DNA from: Alphaproteobacteria bacterium
Lineage (GTDB): Bacteria > Pseudomonadota > Alphaproteobacteria > Caulobacterales > Aquidulcibacteraceae
Direction: 5' to 3'
Assembly: GCA_016124655.1 (NCBI GenBank)
Contig: WGNI01000001.1
Coordinates: 372,001-436,000 of the forward strand
DNA: 64,000 bases
Position numbers and translations under genes: made by a program. Positions 18,398 to 27,020 of the stretch are shown piece by piece. Position 1 is the first letter of the stretch, and the number at the start of each line of letters is the position of its first letter. Below the pieces are notes generated by a model. The model made no database searches. It had not been told where the DNA came from and saw only the letters and a program-made list of their open reading frames with translations.

Positions 18398-18546
18398 CTG
18401 TGCCTCCCCTCTTTTCTCTGGGGCGCGAGTGTAGGACAGAAGGGAACGCCGCAAAAGGTCAGCGCCGGCGCGGCGGCTGCCCCTTTCATGGGCGGCGCGC
18501 GCCGCTATCTAAGGGTGCGCTGCGTCACGCAAACACCGGAGCCAGA

Positions 18547-19566
18547 ATGACTGCGCCCATTCCCGTCACCGTCCTCACTGGCTGGCTCGGCGCCGGCAAG
18601 ACCACCCTCTTGAATCGCATCCTGTCGGAGGATCACGGCAAGCGATACGCCGTCATCGTCAACGAGTTTGGTGAAATCGGCATCGACAATGACCTCATCG
18701 TCGACGCCGACGAGGAAGTTTTTGAAATGAACAATGGTTGCGTGTGCTGCACAGTGCGCGGCGACCTCATTCGCATCATCGAGGGCCTGATGCGGCGCAA
18801 GGGCGCGTTTGACGCGATCCTGGTGGAGACCACGGGCCTTGCGGCGCCGGCGCCGGTGGCGCAGACGTTCTTCGTCGATGCCGACGTGCGGGAAAAAACC
18901 AAGCTCGACGCGATCGTCACCGTGGTCGATGCGAAGCATGCGCCCACGCAGCTGGCCGAAAGCGCGGAGGCGCAGGAGCAAGTCGCGTTCGCTGATATCC
19001 TGTTGCTGAACAAGACCGATCTGGTCGACGCTGCAGCGCTGAGCGCGCTTGAATCGCTTCTACGCGCGATCAACCCGACGGCGCGAATCGAACGCGTGCA
19101 GAAAAGCAATGTGGCGCTGGACAAAATACTCGATGTCGGCGCTTTCGATCTTGATCGCATTGTCGATCTCGAGCCGCAGTTTCTGTCGCCGGACGGCGAC
19201 CAGCACGACCATGATCACCATCACGGGCACGAACATCATCACGACCATGAAAAAGATCACGTCGCCGCTGCGGGCATCGCCAGCGTGTCTTTGACCAGCG
19301 AGCGTCCCATGGACCCGCAAAAGTTGTTGCCGTGGATCAATGCGCTAACCCAGGAACGCGGCCCTGACATCTTGCGCCTGAAAGGCATCCTGGCGTTTCC
19401 AAATGAGCCCAAACGCTTTGTCGTGCAGGGCGTGCACATGATCGTCGACGGCGACACGCAGCGCGATTGGAAAGAGGATGAGCCGCGCACCTCCCGGCTG
19501 GTTTTTATCGGGCGCAATCTCGACCGGGACGAGCTGGACGCGGCGTTCAAAGCCTGCGCGGCATGA
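18547..19566 (+). CDS. CobW/COG0523 family G3E GTPase (metal chaperone)
   Basis: This 339-aa GTP-dependent metallochaperone has a Walker A motif GWLGAGKT at 12-19, the family's metal-binding CxCC at C64, C66 and C67 (NNGCVCCTV), NKTD at about 154, and a histidine/aspartate-rich stretch at 217-237 with 11 histidines. The CobW C-terminal domain follows. Zinc is the usual cargo of such His-rich members, but nickel or cobalt cannot be excluded. The open frame continues 49 codons upstream into the divergent promoter region, so I use the ATG at 18547. It overlaps the WD40 gene by 4 bp. Confidence 0.94.
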   Translation: MTAPIPVTVLTGWLGAGKTTLLNRILSEDHGKRYAVIVNEFGEIGIDNDLIVDADEEVFEMNNGCVCCTVRGDLIRIIEGLMRRKGAFDAILVETTGLAAPAPVAQTFFVDADVREKTKLDAIVTVVDAKHAPTQLAESAEAQEQVAFADILLLNKTDLVDAAALSALESLLRAINPTARIERVQKSNVALDKILDVGAFDLDRIVDLEPQFLSPDGDQHDHDHHHGHEHHHDHEKDHVAAAGIASVSLTSERPMDPQKLLPWINALTQERGPDILRLKGILAFPNEPKRFVVQGVHMIVDGDTQRDWKEDEPRTSRLVFIGRNLDRDELDAAFKACAA

Positions 19567-20534
19567 CGGCTTCGTTCGACATTGGCGGCCAAGGCGTTGG
19601 GGTCGTCTGGATCGGCGACACCGCGATGTTCGCGTCCGGCGAAGGAAAGGTGGTGTGCTGGCGCGAGACGCTGGCGGCGCCGATTACTGCGCACGCCGGC
19701 GCCATCCTGAGCGCATGCGCGCACCCTGATGGGCAAAGCCTATTGACCGGCGGCGACGACGGCGCGCTCATGCAAAGCCGTTCGACGGGCGAGACCTCAG
19801 AACTTGTTCGCTTCGGCCGAAAATGGATCGACCATCTCGAAGCGAGCCCTGCTTCCGGCGCCATCGTCGCGGGCGTCGGCAAGAGCGCGCATATCCTCAA
19901 GGACGGCCGCGTTGTTCACACTTTCGAGCACGCATCAACGATCGGCGGCGTGAGCCTTGACGCCAAAGGCCGCAAACTGGCGGTCAGCCATTATGGCGGG
20001 GTCACAGTGCGCTATGCGCTGATGCCGGACGATGCGGGCGTCTCGTTGAAATGGGCCGGCTCGCATCTGGCCGTCACGCTCTCGCCCGGCGCAGATTACG
20101 TGATCTCGGCGATGCAGGAATTGGAGCTGCACGGCTGGCGGCTGCCGGAGAAAACCGATCTGCGCATGTCGGGCTACGCGGCCAAGACGAAGCGCTTTTC
20201 CTGGGATCGCCGTGGGCGGCATTTGGCGACGTCCGGCGCGCCATGCGCGGTGGTGTGGCCGTTTCACGGAAAGCTTGGGCCGCAGGGCAAGGAGCCGATC
20301 CTCTGCGGTCAGCGCGATGCGCTCGTCACGCACGTGGCCTTCAATCCGCGCAATGACTTGCTGGCGATCGGCTATGGGGACGGCGCGGTGTGGATCGCCG
20401 CACTCGGCGGAGACGCGAGCATGACCCTTGAGGCGACGCAATCGCCAGTGACGGCGTTGGGATGGCGCGCGGACGGCGCAGCAATCGCCTGGGCGCACGA
20501 AGACGGGCGCGGGGGCGTCAGCTTGCTTTCCTAG
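19563..20534 (+). CDS. WD40 repeat domain-containing protein
   Basis: This 323-aa soluble protein is made of repeating blades of about 40 residues. It is likely a seven-bladed propeller, with repeats such as ILSACAHPDGQSLLTGGDDGA and VTHVAFNPRNDLLAIGYGDG. No signal peptide or membrane helix is seen, so it is cytoplasmic. Its ATG overlaps the stop of the COG0523 GTPase (ATGA), so the two are translationally coupled. A scaffold or partner role for the metal chaperone is inferred from that coupling alone. Confidence 0.9.
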   Translation: MTASFDIGGQGVGVVWIGDTAMFASGEGKVVCWRETLAAPITAHAGAILSACAHPDGQSLLTGGDDGALMQSRSTGETSELVRFGRKWIDHLEASPASGAIVAGVGKSAHILKDGRVVHTFEHASTIGGVSLDAKGRKLAVSHYGGVTVRYALMPDDAGVSLKWAGSHLAVTLSPGADYVISAMQELELHGWRLPEKTDLRMSGYAAKTKRFSWDRRGRHLATSGAPCAVVWPFHGKLGPQGKEPILCGQRDALVTHVAFNPRNDLLAIGYGDGAVWIAALGGDASMTLEATQSPVTALGWRADGAAIAWAHEDGRGGVSLLS

Positions 20535-20558
20535 GCGTGATCACGGATAGACGCGGAC

Positions 20559-20807
20559 GTGACCGATACGCCTCCCGACCGCCTCTCCAATGACCCATCG
20601 AGCCCTTTCTACAATGAAGAGGCGATGGAGCGCGGCGTCGGCATTCGCTTCAAGGGCGTGGAGAAAACCAACGTCGAGGAATATTGCGTGAGCGAGGGCT
20701 GGGTCCGCGTTTCCGTTGGCGGCAACGTCAAAGATCGGCGCGGCAATCCCTTGACGCTGCTGCTGAAGGGGCCAGTGGAGCCCTATTTTCGTAATGACGG
20801 CGAGTGA
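20559..20807 (+). CDS. DUF3297 family protein
   Basis: This small, acidic-to-neutral 82-aa protein matches the DUF3297 pattern: DRLSNDPSSPFYNEEAMERG, IRFKGVEKTNVEEYC and GNPLTLLLKGPVEPYF. The function is unknown. It begins with GTG at 20559; no ATG in frame would keep the conserved N terminus. It follows the WD40 gene by 24 bp on the same strand and may belong to the same transcript. Confidence 0.88.
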   Translation: MTDTPPDRLSNDPSSPFYNEEAMERGVGIRFKGVEKTNVEEYCVSEGWVRVSVGGNVKDRRGNPLTLLLKGPVEPYFRNDGE

Positions 20808-20843
20808 CGGGAGCCGCCTGCCGCAGCCCCCGCCGCTGCGCCG

Positions 20844-20895
20844 CTAGAGCGTGATCGCCAAAGACGCAAACAGGTTTTGCCGGCGCTCACGCTCC
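20844..20895. repeat. palindromic interspersed repeat of the alphaproteobacterial CTAGAGC...GCTC type
   Basis: The 52-bp element begins CTAGAGCGTGATCGCC, has a central AAACAGGTTTTGCC and ends TCACGCTC. The ends are inverted (GAGCGTGA and TCACGCTC). It resembles, from memory, the common short palindromic repeat of alphaproteobacteria whose consensus starts TAGAGCATGATC, has AAACCGGTTTT in the middle and ends GATCATGCTC. It lies between the convergent DUF3297 and UrcA genes, the usual sort of location. Confidence 0.7.
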
Positions 20896-20905
20896 CAGTT
20901 GGCGA

Positions 20906-21271
20906 CTATGAGCGGCGCAGGCGTTCACCGTGCGCCAATTGAATCGATTGGCCCGTGCGCTCCATGTAGAGCGCCGTCACGGTGATCCGATCGAGGCGGG
21001 ACACCGCGTCCTCCATGGCCGCGGCCACGCAGTCGCGAAACCCGCGCTGTTCCATCAGCGCGGTGCGGCCTGACGGCTGGCCGCCACACGCTTGAACGGC
21101 CGCACGTTCGAAACGGCTGTAGAGCACTGCTGCGCCAGCAGGATTGTCGAGATTGAGATCGCCATAGAAGACGGAAACGGTTTGGGTTTCACGATCCAGC
21201 GCCGCGGCCGGGCCTGCGAGTGCTGCGCCCGCCAAAAGCGCAACAGCGGCGAAAACCAGTTTGCGAACCAT
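20906..21271 (-). CDS. UrcA family protein
   Basis: This 121-aa exported protein has a signal peptide (about 1-22, ending GPAAA) and a mature domain of the UrcA type: TVSVFYGDLNLDNPAGAAVLYSR, then a cysteine in VQACGG and another in FRDCVAAAMEDAV, which probably form a disulfide. Such proteins are small periplasmic proteins of unknown function, frequent in Caulobacterales and Sphingomonadales. GAGGAG precedes the ATG at 21271; the frame is open for 66 more codons upstream without family similarity. It sits 95 bp after yacG on the same strand. Confidence 0.88.
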   Translation of the reverse strand: MVRKLVFAAVALLAGAALAGPAAALDRETQTVSVFYGDLNLDNPAGAAVLYSRFERAAVQACGGQPSGRTALMEQRGFRDCVAAAMEDAVSRLDRITVTALYMERTGQSIQLAHGERLRRS

Positions 21272-21366
21272 GATGTGCTCCTCGCGACGTCGCGGCATGC
21301 GACATCGCCAGTCGTAGCGGTCGGCGCGGCGCGTGCGTGTGACCGCGGTCGCTGCGCCGCTCGATG

Positions 21367-21552
21367 TCAGGTTTCGTCGTCGCTCGATTGGTCTGTTTCC
21401 GCGGAAGGCACTGCATAGGCGCCTGAGAGCCAGCGATTGAGGTCCACATCCGCGCAGCGTTTCGAACAAAACGGGCGATAGGCCCCGTGTGCGGGCTTTT
21501 CACACACCGGGCACGCCTTCTGCGCGCTGGGCCGATCCCTGCTGTTCTTCAT
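21367..21552 (-). CDS. yacG: DNA gyrase inhibitor YacG
   Basis: This 61-aa zinc protein has the four family cysteines, C14 and C17 in ACPVC and C29 and C33 in FCSKRC, followed by the DVDLNRWLSGAYAVP segment. The E. coli homologue binds GyrB and inhibits gyrase. Its ATG overlaps the stop of rng as ATGA. It is the last gene of the tightly packed chain that starts at infA. Confidence 0.93.
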   Translation of the reverse strand: MKNSRDRPSAQKACPVCEKPAHGAYRPFCSKRCADVDLNRWLSGAYAVPSAETDQSSDDET

Positions 21553-22634
21553 TGCGCGCGCACGTCCGCGCGCGACCGGCTTGCCGCGGGCGATGCGGCG
21601 ATCTCCCAGCGTTGGCCGATGCGGTCATCCAGCGCGGTGCGCCATGGGATATCGGTCGCGTCCAGCCAGGCTTTCACTTCCTTTGCAACGGAAGCAACGA
21701 TGCGGCGGCCGCCATTCGCGCGCGCCTCCCGCTCGATCGCGCGGATCATGTCGAGCGCCGCTGATTCCGGCGTCGGCTGACCATCGGGTTCGCGCAGGAC
21801 CTCGTGCAGCGGCGTGTGCAATTGCGCGCGGGCAAGCTCCAACACGCCAAAGCGCGACAGGCGCGCGATCTGCACGCTCCAGGGATCGCCGGCGAACGCA
21901 TCGCGCGCGATTTGCTCCAGGGCGGTTCGGCTGGCGTTGTGGCGCATCGACACAAAATCAATGGCGATCACCCCGCCCAGAGCGCGCAGTCGCAGCTGGC
22001 GCGCCGCTTCGCGCATGGCGGCGAGATTGAGGTCCAGCGCGAAACGCTCCGGATCGGCATTGCCGGCACGCGCGCCTGAATCGACGTCGATGGCCACGAG
22101 CGCCGCGGTGGGCTCGATGTTCAATACACCGCCGCCTGGAATCGGCGTGATCCGGGCCAGCGCGTCTTCAATCGCGGCGTCGATCTTGGAGCGGATTTCA
22201 GGCGTCGCGGGCTTGGCGCCGTCGAAGTCGAGGTCCGGCTCGGCGCGCATGACGCGACCATTTGCGCCGCCAGGATGGGTCTGATCCGACAAGGCGAGGA
22301 CAGCGTTCTTTCCCCGCGCCGCTTCGCGAACCACATGGGCGAGAACCCGCAGTCCCTCGCCGATCGCGATGCGCTTGCCGGCCTTGTGCACAAGACCGCC
22401 GGCGTCCAGCGGCAAGAAGCCTTCCGCGCCGCGCAAGCCGATGTCGAGAAACGCGCCGCGCCGGCGTTTGTCCACGCGCGTGACGGTCGCCGCATAGGTT
22501 TCGCCCCAACGCGCGCGTCTGCCCTCATCGCTCCAACGCAGCAGCCGCAAAGCGATCACGCGATCGTCGCGCACAAGCGCTTCGCGGGTTTCGCCAATGG
22601 CGGCGTCGATCCAGCGCGTCAGCGGTTCACTCAT
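21549..22634 (-). CDS. rng: ribonuclease E/G family protein
   Basis: This single-strand-specific endoribonuclease takes part in RNA processing and is 361 aa. The S1-like region is near 45-115. The two metal-binding catalytic aspartates are visible as D183 in VAIDVDSG and D226 in IAIDFVSM. The family's usual asparagine two residues after the first aspartate is D185 here. The CPxC zinc-link that joins subunits in RNase E and G is absent, as is any scaffold tail, so this is the short form. The start at 22634 overlaps the maf stop as ATGA. The cluster infA-maf-rng-yacG is typical of alphaproteobacteria. Confidence 0.9.
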   Translation of the reverse strand: MSEPLTRWIDAAIGETREALVRDDRVIALRLLRWSDEGRRARWGETYAATVTRVDKRRRGAFLDIGLRGAEGFLPLDAGGLVHKAGKRIAIGEGLRVLAHVVREAARGKNAVLALSDQTHPGGANGRVMRAEPDLDFDGAKPATPEIRSKIDAAIEDALARITPIPGGGVLNIEPTAALVAIDVDSGARAGNADPERFALDLNLAAMREAARQLRLRALGGVIAIDFVSMRHNASRTALEQIARDAFAGDPWSVQIARLSRFGVLELARAQLHTPLHEVLREPDGQPTPESAALDMIRAIEREARANGGRRIVASVAKEVKAWLDATDIPWRTALDDRIGQRWEIAASPAASRSRADVRAQ

Positions 22635-23209
22635 GCGAGACCATATCCCGCGCCTTCGAGCGCGTCTGCGGTCTCCGCGAGCGGCAGTCCGACGACGGCA
22701 GTGTAAGATCCATTCAAGCCGCGCACAAAGCGCGCCGCACGCCCCTGGATGGCGTATCCTCCCGCTTTCCCAACGCCTTCGCCGCTGGCGGCATACCAAT
22801 CGATCTCGCGCGTCGACAGAGCTTTGAATTGCACCCGCGCGCCGACGAGACGTTCAGTGATGCGGCCATCGCGGCGACGCAACGCCACTGCGGTCGCCAC
22901 GCGGTGCGCGCGACCCGACAATAAACGCAGCGCCTCGACAACGTCGCCTTCGGTTTCGGCCTTCGGCAAGATGCGACGGCCCAACGCAACGACGGTGTCC
23001 GCCGCAAGCACGATGGCGTCGTCCATGTGCACGGCGTTGAGTTTCGCGGCCGCCATCCGGCGCACATAGACAAGCGGCGTTTCACGATCTGCGGGCGTTT
23101 CGTCGATGTCGGCGGCGATCACCTGATCAGGCGTGCAACCGATCTGCGCCAAAAGCGCAAGCCTGCGTGGACTTGCGCTTGCGAGGATCACCATGGGGCG
23201 CGCGCTCAC
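22631..23209 (-). CDS. maf: Maf family nucleoside triphosphate pyrophosphatase
   Basis: Maf hydrolyses non-canonical nucleotides (dTTP/UTP-type in the YhdE branch) and acts in the cytoplasm. The 192-aa protein starts with the hallmark ILASASPRRLALL, and carries ADIDETP, VLAADTVV and GYAIQGRAARFV, all active-site blocks. I use the GTG at 23209, which overlaps the upstream SDR stop (GTGA). An ATG 15 bp downstream (MVILASASPRR) is also possible; neither has a strong ribosome-binding site. Confidence 0.92.
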   Translation of the reverse strand: MSARPMVILASASPRRLALLAQIGCTPDQVIAADIDETPADRETPLVYVRRMAAAKLNAVHMDDAIVLAADTVVALGRRILPKAETEGDVVEALRLLSGRAHRVATAVALRRRDGRITERLVGARVQFKALSTREIDWYAASGEGVGKAGGYAIQGRAARFVRGLNGSYTAVVGLPLAETADALEGAGYGLA

Positions 23210-24060
23210 GGCTTCGGCGAAAGCCCAAGTCTTTGGGCGATCATCCGGTCCACCAGGCGCGGCGGCATCAGGCGCGGGAGCGTCCGGTCCATGAATGCAT
23301 TGCGCATGATCGCGTAACGCGGCTTGGGTTTTTCGGCAGTCAGGCAGTGCCAGACCAGATCGCCAACATCGGCGGGCGCAAGCCCTTTGCGGCCCTGTTC
23401 GAGCATGTATTGGCGCACCGCGCCCAATGCATCAGCAAAGGGGCTGTTGCGGAACCGCTCCAAATCCTCGTCTTCGGCCTTGTCCCAGATGGGCGTGGCG
23501 ATGGCGCCGGGACCAATCACAATCACGTCGACGCCGAACAGCATCAACTCGCGCCGCAGCGATTGGGAATACCCTTCCATCGCGAACTTGGAGGCCGCGT
23601 AGGCGCCGAGAAACGGCGCGCCGTTCTGGCCGCCGACGGACGACATCATCACGATCCGGCCGGGCGGGCCGGTGCGGTCCGGATCGGCGCCGAGCAAAGG
23701 CGCGAACGCCTGGGTGACAGTATGCACGCCAAAAAAATTGACCTCGAACTGGCGGCGCAATTCATCGACGTCGAGATCGAGCAGCGGGCCGGGCACGGCA
23801 ACGCCGGCATTGTTCACCAGACCCGAAAGCCGTTCGCCGCCCAACATGGCGCCGACCTGGGCCGCTGCGGCGCGCACGGCGAGACGCTCCGTCACGTCGA
23901 ACAGGATCGGGGTGACGGCATCGCCGAATTCGTCGCGCAGCGAGTCTGCATCGGCGTGCTTGCGGACGGCCGCGAACACGCGTGCGCCCTCATTCGCCGC
24001 CTTGGCGACGCATGCGCGTCCTATTCCGCTCGATGCGCCCGTCACCACCACAGAAAGCAT
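23206..24060 (-). CDS. SDR family NAD(P)-dependent oxidoreductase
   Basis: This 284-aa classical short-chain dehydrogenase has the cofactor motif TGASSGIG at 7-14, LVNNAGVAVPGP near 83, and the catalytic Ser...Tyr-x-x-x-Lys as MMSSVGG and YAASKF. The C-terminal part resembles SDRs acting on lipids or retinol-like substrates, but the substrate is not predictable. It is placed 12 bp after infA and overlaps maf by 4 bp. It therefore interrupts the usual infA-maf order. Confidence 0.92.
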   Translation of the reverse strand: MLSVVVTGASSGIGRACVAKAANEGARVFAAVRKHADADSLRDEFGDAVTPILFDVTERLAVRAAAAQVGAMLGGERLSGLVNNAGVAVPGPLLDLDVDELRRQFEVNFFGVHTVTQAFAPLLGADPDRTGPPGRIVMMSSVGGQNGAPFLGAYAASKFAMEGYSQSLRRELMLFGVDVIVIGPGAIATPIWDKAEDEDLERFRNSPFADALGAVRQYMLEQGRKGLAPADVGDLVWHCLTAEKPKPRYAIMRNAFMDRTLPRLMPPRLVDRMIAQRLGLSPKP

Positions 24061-24072
24061 GCGCCATCCTTG

Positions 24073-24291
24073 CTATTTGAAGCGGTAGGTGATCCGACCC
24101 TTGGTCAAGTCATAGGGGGTCATCTCGACCAGGACCTTGTCCCCCGCCAGCACGCGAATGCGGTTTTTGCGCATTTTGCCGGCCGTGTGGGCAATGATCT
24201 CGTGATCGTTCTGCAATTTCACCCGAAAGGTGGCGTTCGGCAAAAGTTCCGTCACCATGCCTTCGAATTCGATCAATTCTTCTTTCGCCAT
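24073..24291 (-). CDS. infA: translation initiation factor IF-1
   Basis: IF-1 binds the A site of the 30S subunit during initiation. The 72-aa protein is near-identical to the family along its length: [39 protein letters not shown] and the [13 protein letters not shown] end. Length and start are standard, with GGAG upstream. It lies 50 bp after the phosphatase gene in the murA-to-yacG cluster. Confidence 0.98.
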   Translation of the reverse strand: MAKEELIEFEGMVTELLPNATFRVKLQNDHEIIAHTAGKMRKNRIRVLAGDKVLVEMTPYDLTKGRITYRFK

Positions 24292-24341
24292 TCAAACTCC
24301 AGCTCCAGCCAAATATGGGCGCGGACCATAGCGCCCAGCCC

Positions 24342-24800
24342 CTATCCCGTCGACGGGCGAACGAACCGGGATGCGATCCGCGCATCCAGCGCGTCTCGCA
24401 CGCGACGGTACTCCTCCAATATCGATTCCCTGGACCCCTGGGCGAGCGTGGGGTCGAAGGTCGGCCAATACTCCACGTCCAGCGCCCAGGTCCGGGTCAG
24501 CTCCAGGGCGCGGTGATGCGCCTCCGGCGTCAGCGTGACAATGAGATCAAAGCTCATGTCGTCGAGATCATCGAATCCCTTCGGCCGATGCCGGCTCAAG
24601 TCCATGCCCAATTCATCCATGACCGCTTGAACGAAGGGGTCTTTTTCCAGCTCGGGCCGAACGCCAACCGAATCGACCCAAACGCCGCGTCCGAAGCGCC
24701 GCTGCATGAGTGCCGCCGCCATGGGCGATCTGATGATGTTCTGGTTGCAGGCAAACAGAACCGCTGCGGGCGGCGGCTGCGCAATGGACGGACCGGACAC
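24342..24800 (-). CDS. low molecular weight phosphatase family protein
   Basis: This 152-aa protein has the LMW protein-tyrosine-phosphatase/arsenate-reductase fold. The P-loop CX5R appears as C18-NQNII-R24-S, and the general-acid aspartate probably as the D in FDPTLAQGS near 116. It is the phosphatase usually found between UPF0262 and infA in alphaproteobacteria. It begins with GTG directly after the UPF0262 stop (TAGGTG). Whether it acts on phosphotyrosine or arsenate is not clear. Confidence 0.9.
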   Translation of the reverse strand: MSGPSIAQPPPAAVLFACNQNIIRSPMAAALMQRRFGRGVWVDSVGVRPELEKDPFVQAVMDELGMDLSRHRPKGFDDLDDMSFDLIVTLTPEAHHRALELTRTWALDVEYWPTFDPTLAQGSRESILEEYRRVRDALDARIASRFVRPSTG

Positions 24801-25277
24801 CTAGGCGCGCGCATGCAGGGCGCAGATGAGCGTAAACAGCCGGCGCGCCGTATCGTGGTCAACCTCGATCTTGCCCTTCAGCCGCTCCATGAGCAGGGCC
24901 GAGCCCTCATTGTGCAAGGCGCGCCGTCCCATATCGATGGCTTCGATCTGCTGGGGCGCAGCATTGCGAATTGCAGCGTAATAGGAATCGCAAACGAAGA
25001 AGTAGTCCTTGATGGTTTTCCGGAACGGCGAAAGCGAGAGAATGAAGGCGCGTTCCTGCTCCAGGGCCTCTCCCGTGATCTGCAGGGCCAGGCGCCCATC
25101 ATGGATGGACAGCGTCAGGGCGTACGGCCCGGCTTGTTCGCCTTCCACGGCGAATTGATTGCTTTCCAGAAGATCGAAGATAGCGACGCGACGTTCGTGT
25201 TCTGCGTCTGCGGACGACGCAGCGAGCGACGCTTCGTCAATGCGCACGTCGATCAGGCGGTTGCGCGCATCGCTCAC
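24801..25277 (-). CDS. UPF0262 family protein
   Basis: This 158-aa protein of unknown function belongs to a family found in alphaproteobacteria. Typical blocks are [45 protein letters not shown] and [14 protein letters not shown]. The GTG start overlaps the hisD stop (GTGA), so translation is coupled to hisD. The phosphatase gene follows with no gap. Confidence 0.93.
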   Translation of the reverse strand: MSDARNRLIDVRIDEASLAASSADAEHERRVAIFDLLESNQFAVEGEQAGPYALTLSIHDGRLALQITGEALEQERAFILSLSPFRKTIKDYFFVCDSYYAAIRNAAPQQIEAIDMGRRALHNEGSALLMERLKGKIEVDHDTARRLFTLICALHARA

Positions 25278-26560
25278 GGCTCGAGCCTTTTGCGCAAGGA
25301 CAGCGCATGCGCAGGCAGGCCCTCGGCGTCCGCAATCGCGGCCGCCTGATCGCCCAGGGCCAGCAAGGCCTTCGCGTCAGCGGAGATCAGCGTCGTGCGC
25401 TTCATGAACGTCAATACGTTGACGCCGGAGGCGTACCGCGCCGCGCGCGTGGTCGGCAGGACGTGAGACGGGCCGGCGATATAGTCGCCCAGCGCTTCCG
25501 GCGTGCGGCTGCCGAGAAAAATCGCGCCTGCATGCCGGATCAGGCGTTCGAGGCGTTCCCCATCCTGCGCCACGATCTGAACATGCTCGGGCGCCGCCTC
25601 ATTGCAGAGCGCAGCGGCCGTCTCCAAGTCCGGGACGAGAATGACGGCGCCGTGTGTCGACCAGGATCGCTGTGCGCTTTCGCTGAGCGTGGGCAATATC
25701 CGCTCTACGGCCGCGTTCACTTCGTCGGCAAAGGTTGGCGAAGGCGTGAACAACACCGATTGCGCGTCGGCGTCATGCTCGGCTTGCGCCATGAGATCGG
25801 CGGCGATCCAGTCCGCAGGCGCGTCGCCATCGCAGAGAATGAACACTTCCGAGGGCCCCGCGATAGAGTCGATGCCGACATCGCCAAAGACGATTTTCTT
25901 CGCCGCGGCGACATAGGCGTTGCCGGGTCCCACGATCATGTCGCACGGCGCCAGATCGCCTGCGCCATACGCCAGGGCGGCGATGGCCTGCGCGCCGCCG
26001 ATGGCCCAGATTTCGTCGACGCCCGCAATGTCCGCGGCGGCGAGAATGGCGGGATTGCTCTCCAGACGCCCCGGCGGCGTGGCCATCGCCAAGCGTTTCA
26101 CGCCAGCGGCTTTCGCCGGCACCGCGTTCATCAACACAGAGCTTGGATAGGCCGCCAAGCCGCCGGGCGCATAAAGGCCAACGGAATCGACGGGCGTCCA
26201 GCGCCAGCCCAGCGTCACGCCGGTGTCGTCGGTCCAGCGCGCGTCGGCCGGCGTCTGACGCACATGGAAGGCGTGAATGCGCTCTGCGGCGCGTTCAAGC
26301 GCTGCGACCAGTTTTCCGCCGCACGCCGCGCGGGCGCGCGAGATCTGGTCCGCCGACACACGCAACGCCTGTCGCTCGATGCGGACGCCGTCAAACCGCG
26401 CGGAGGCGTCAAGCACGGCATCAAGGCCACGCTGGCGCACATCCTCTACGATCGCGCGCGCATCGCGTTCAGCGGTGTCCAGACGCGCGCCGCGGCGCGC
26501 GATGAGCGCGCGGTAAGCATCGCGAAAGGACGCGTCGGCTGCGCGCAGCATATGCGGCAT
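25274..26560 (-). CDS. hisD: histidinol dehydrogenase
   Basis: HisD catalyses the last two oxidation steps of histidine biosynthesis, from histidinol to histidine, with NAD. The 428-aa protein has [31 protein letters not shown], the zinc-ligand block [10 protein letters not shown], the catalytic AAPEHVQI and GPSHVLPTT. The start at 26560 overlaps the DUF2948 stop (TGATG). The other his genes are not in the window, so hisD is separated from them as in other alphaproteobacteria. Confidence 0.97.
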   Translation of the reverse strand: MPHMLRAADASFRDAYRALIARRGARLDTAERDARAIVEDVRQRGLDAVLDASARFDGVRIERQALRVSADQISRARAACGGKLVAALERAAERIHAFHVRQTPADARWTDDTGVTLGWRWTPVDSVGLYAPGGLAAYPSSVLMNAVPAKAAGVKRLAMATPPGRLESNPAILAAADIAGVDEIWAIGGAQAIAALAYGAGDLAPCDMIVGPGNAYVAAAKKIVFGDVGIDSIAGPSEVFILCDGDAPADWIAADLMAQAEHDADAQSVLFTPSPTFADEVNAAVERILPTLSESAQRSWSTHGAVILVPDLETAAALCNEAAPEHVQIVAQDGERLERLIRHAGAIFLGSRTPEALGDYIAGPSHVLPTTRAARYASGVNVLTFMKRTTLISADAKALLALGDQAAAIADAEGLPAHALSLRKRLEP

Positions 26561-27012
26561 CACGCGTCGTCCATGAGGTGGTCGGGCCGGCGCGGCGTCC
26601 GCCACGGTTGGCCAATATCGGCGAGCGCAGCATCCACGCATTCGACGGCGAGCTCAATTTCGCCGCCGCCCGCGAGCACCAGGCGGATTGCGCCGCCCGG
26701 CGGTTCAGGATCGGGCGTGAATGCGACAGACAATACGGCGGCGATGGCTTCGGGCTCTTCCATGCGCAGCCTGCGGGAGCGCACGGTCAACACGCTGTCA
26801 ATCGCCAGCACAGAACGAATGCGCTCGAAGGGCGGCGCTTCGCTCGCCTGCTCCCAGCGAAACCGATCCATCACCGCAGTGAAGCGACGCGCACGGGCGT
26901 CAAACGCCAGATCGCGCACGCGCGTCAGGGCGTCCTGGACCGCGGCTGAAATAACCGCCAGGTCTGCTTCATCCTCCGCCATCAAGTGCAGGCGCGGCTC
27001 CGTATCCGGCAT
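26560..27012 (-). CDS. DUF2948 family protein
   Basis: This 150-aa protein of unknown function belongs to a family that sits between murA and hisD in alphaproteobacteria. Conserved parts visible are EDEADLAVISAAVQDALTRV, FTAVMDRFRWE and AFTPDPEPPGGAIRLVLAGGG. I prefer the ATG at 27012, because family members start only a few residues before the conserved core and AGGGGTGAT lies upstream. A GTG at 27024 that overlaps the murA stop is the alternative. Confidence 0.88.
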   Translation of the reverse strand: MPDTEPRLHLMAEDEADLAVISAAVQDALTRVRDLAFDARARRFTAVMDRFRWEQASEAPPFERIRSVLAIDSVLTVRSRRLRMEEPEAIAAVLSVAFTPDPEPPGGAIRLVLAGGGEIELAVECVDAALADIGQPWRTPRRPDHLMDDA

Positions 27013-27020
27013 CGCGTCGA

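Noticed and set aside
19260-19320. Possible frameshift or end of the COG0523 gene after the His-rich stretch
   Set aside because: The frame continues smoothly into the CobW C-terminal domain and ends in an ATGA overlap with the WD40 gene.
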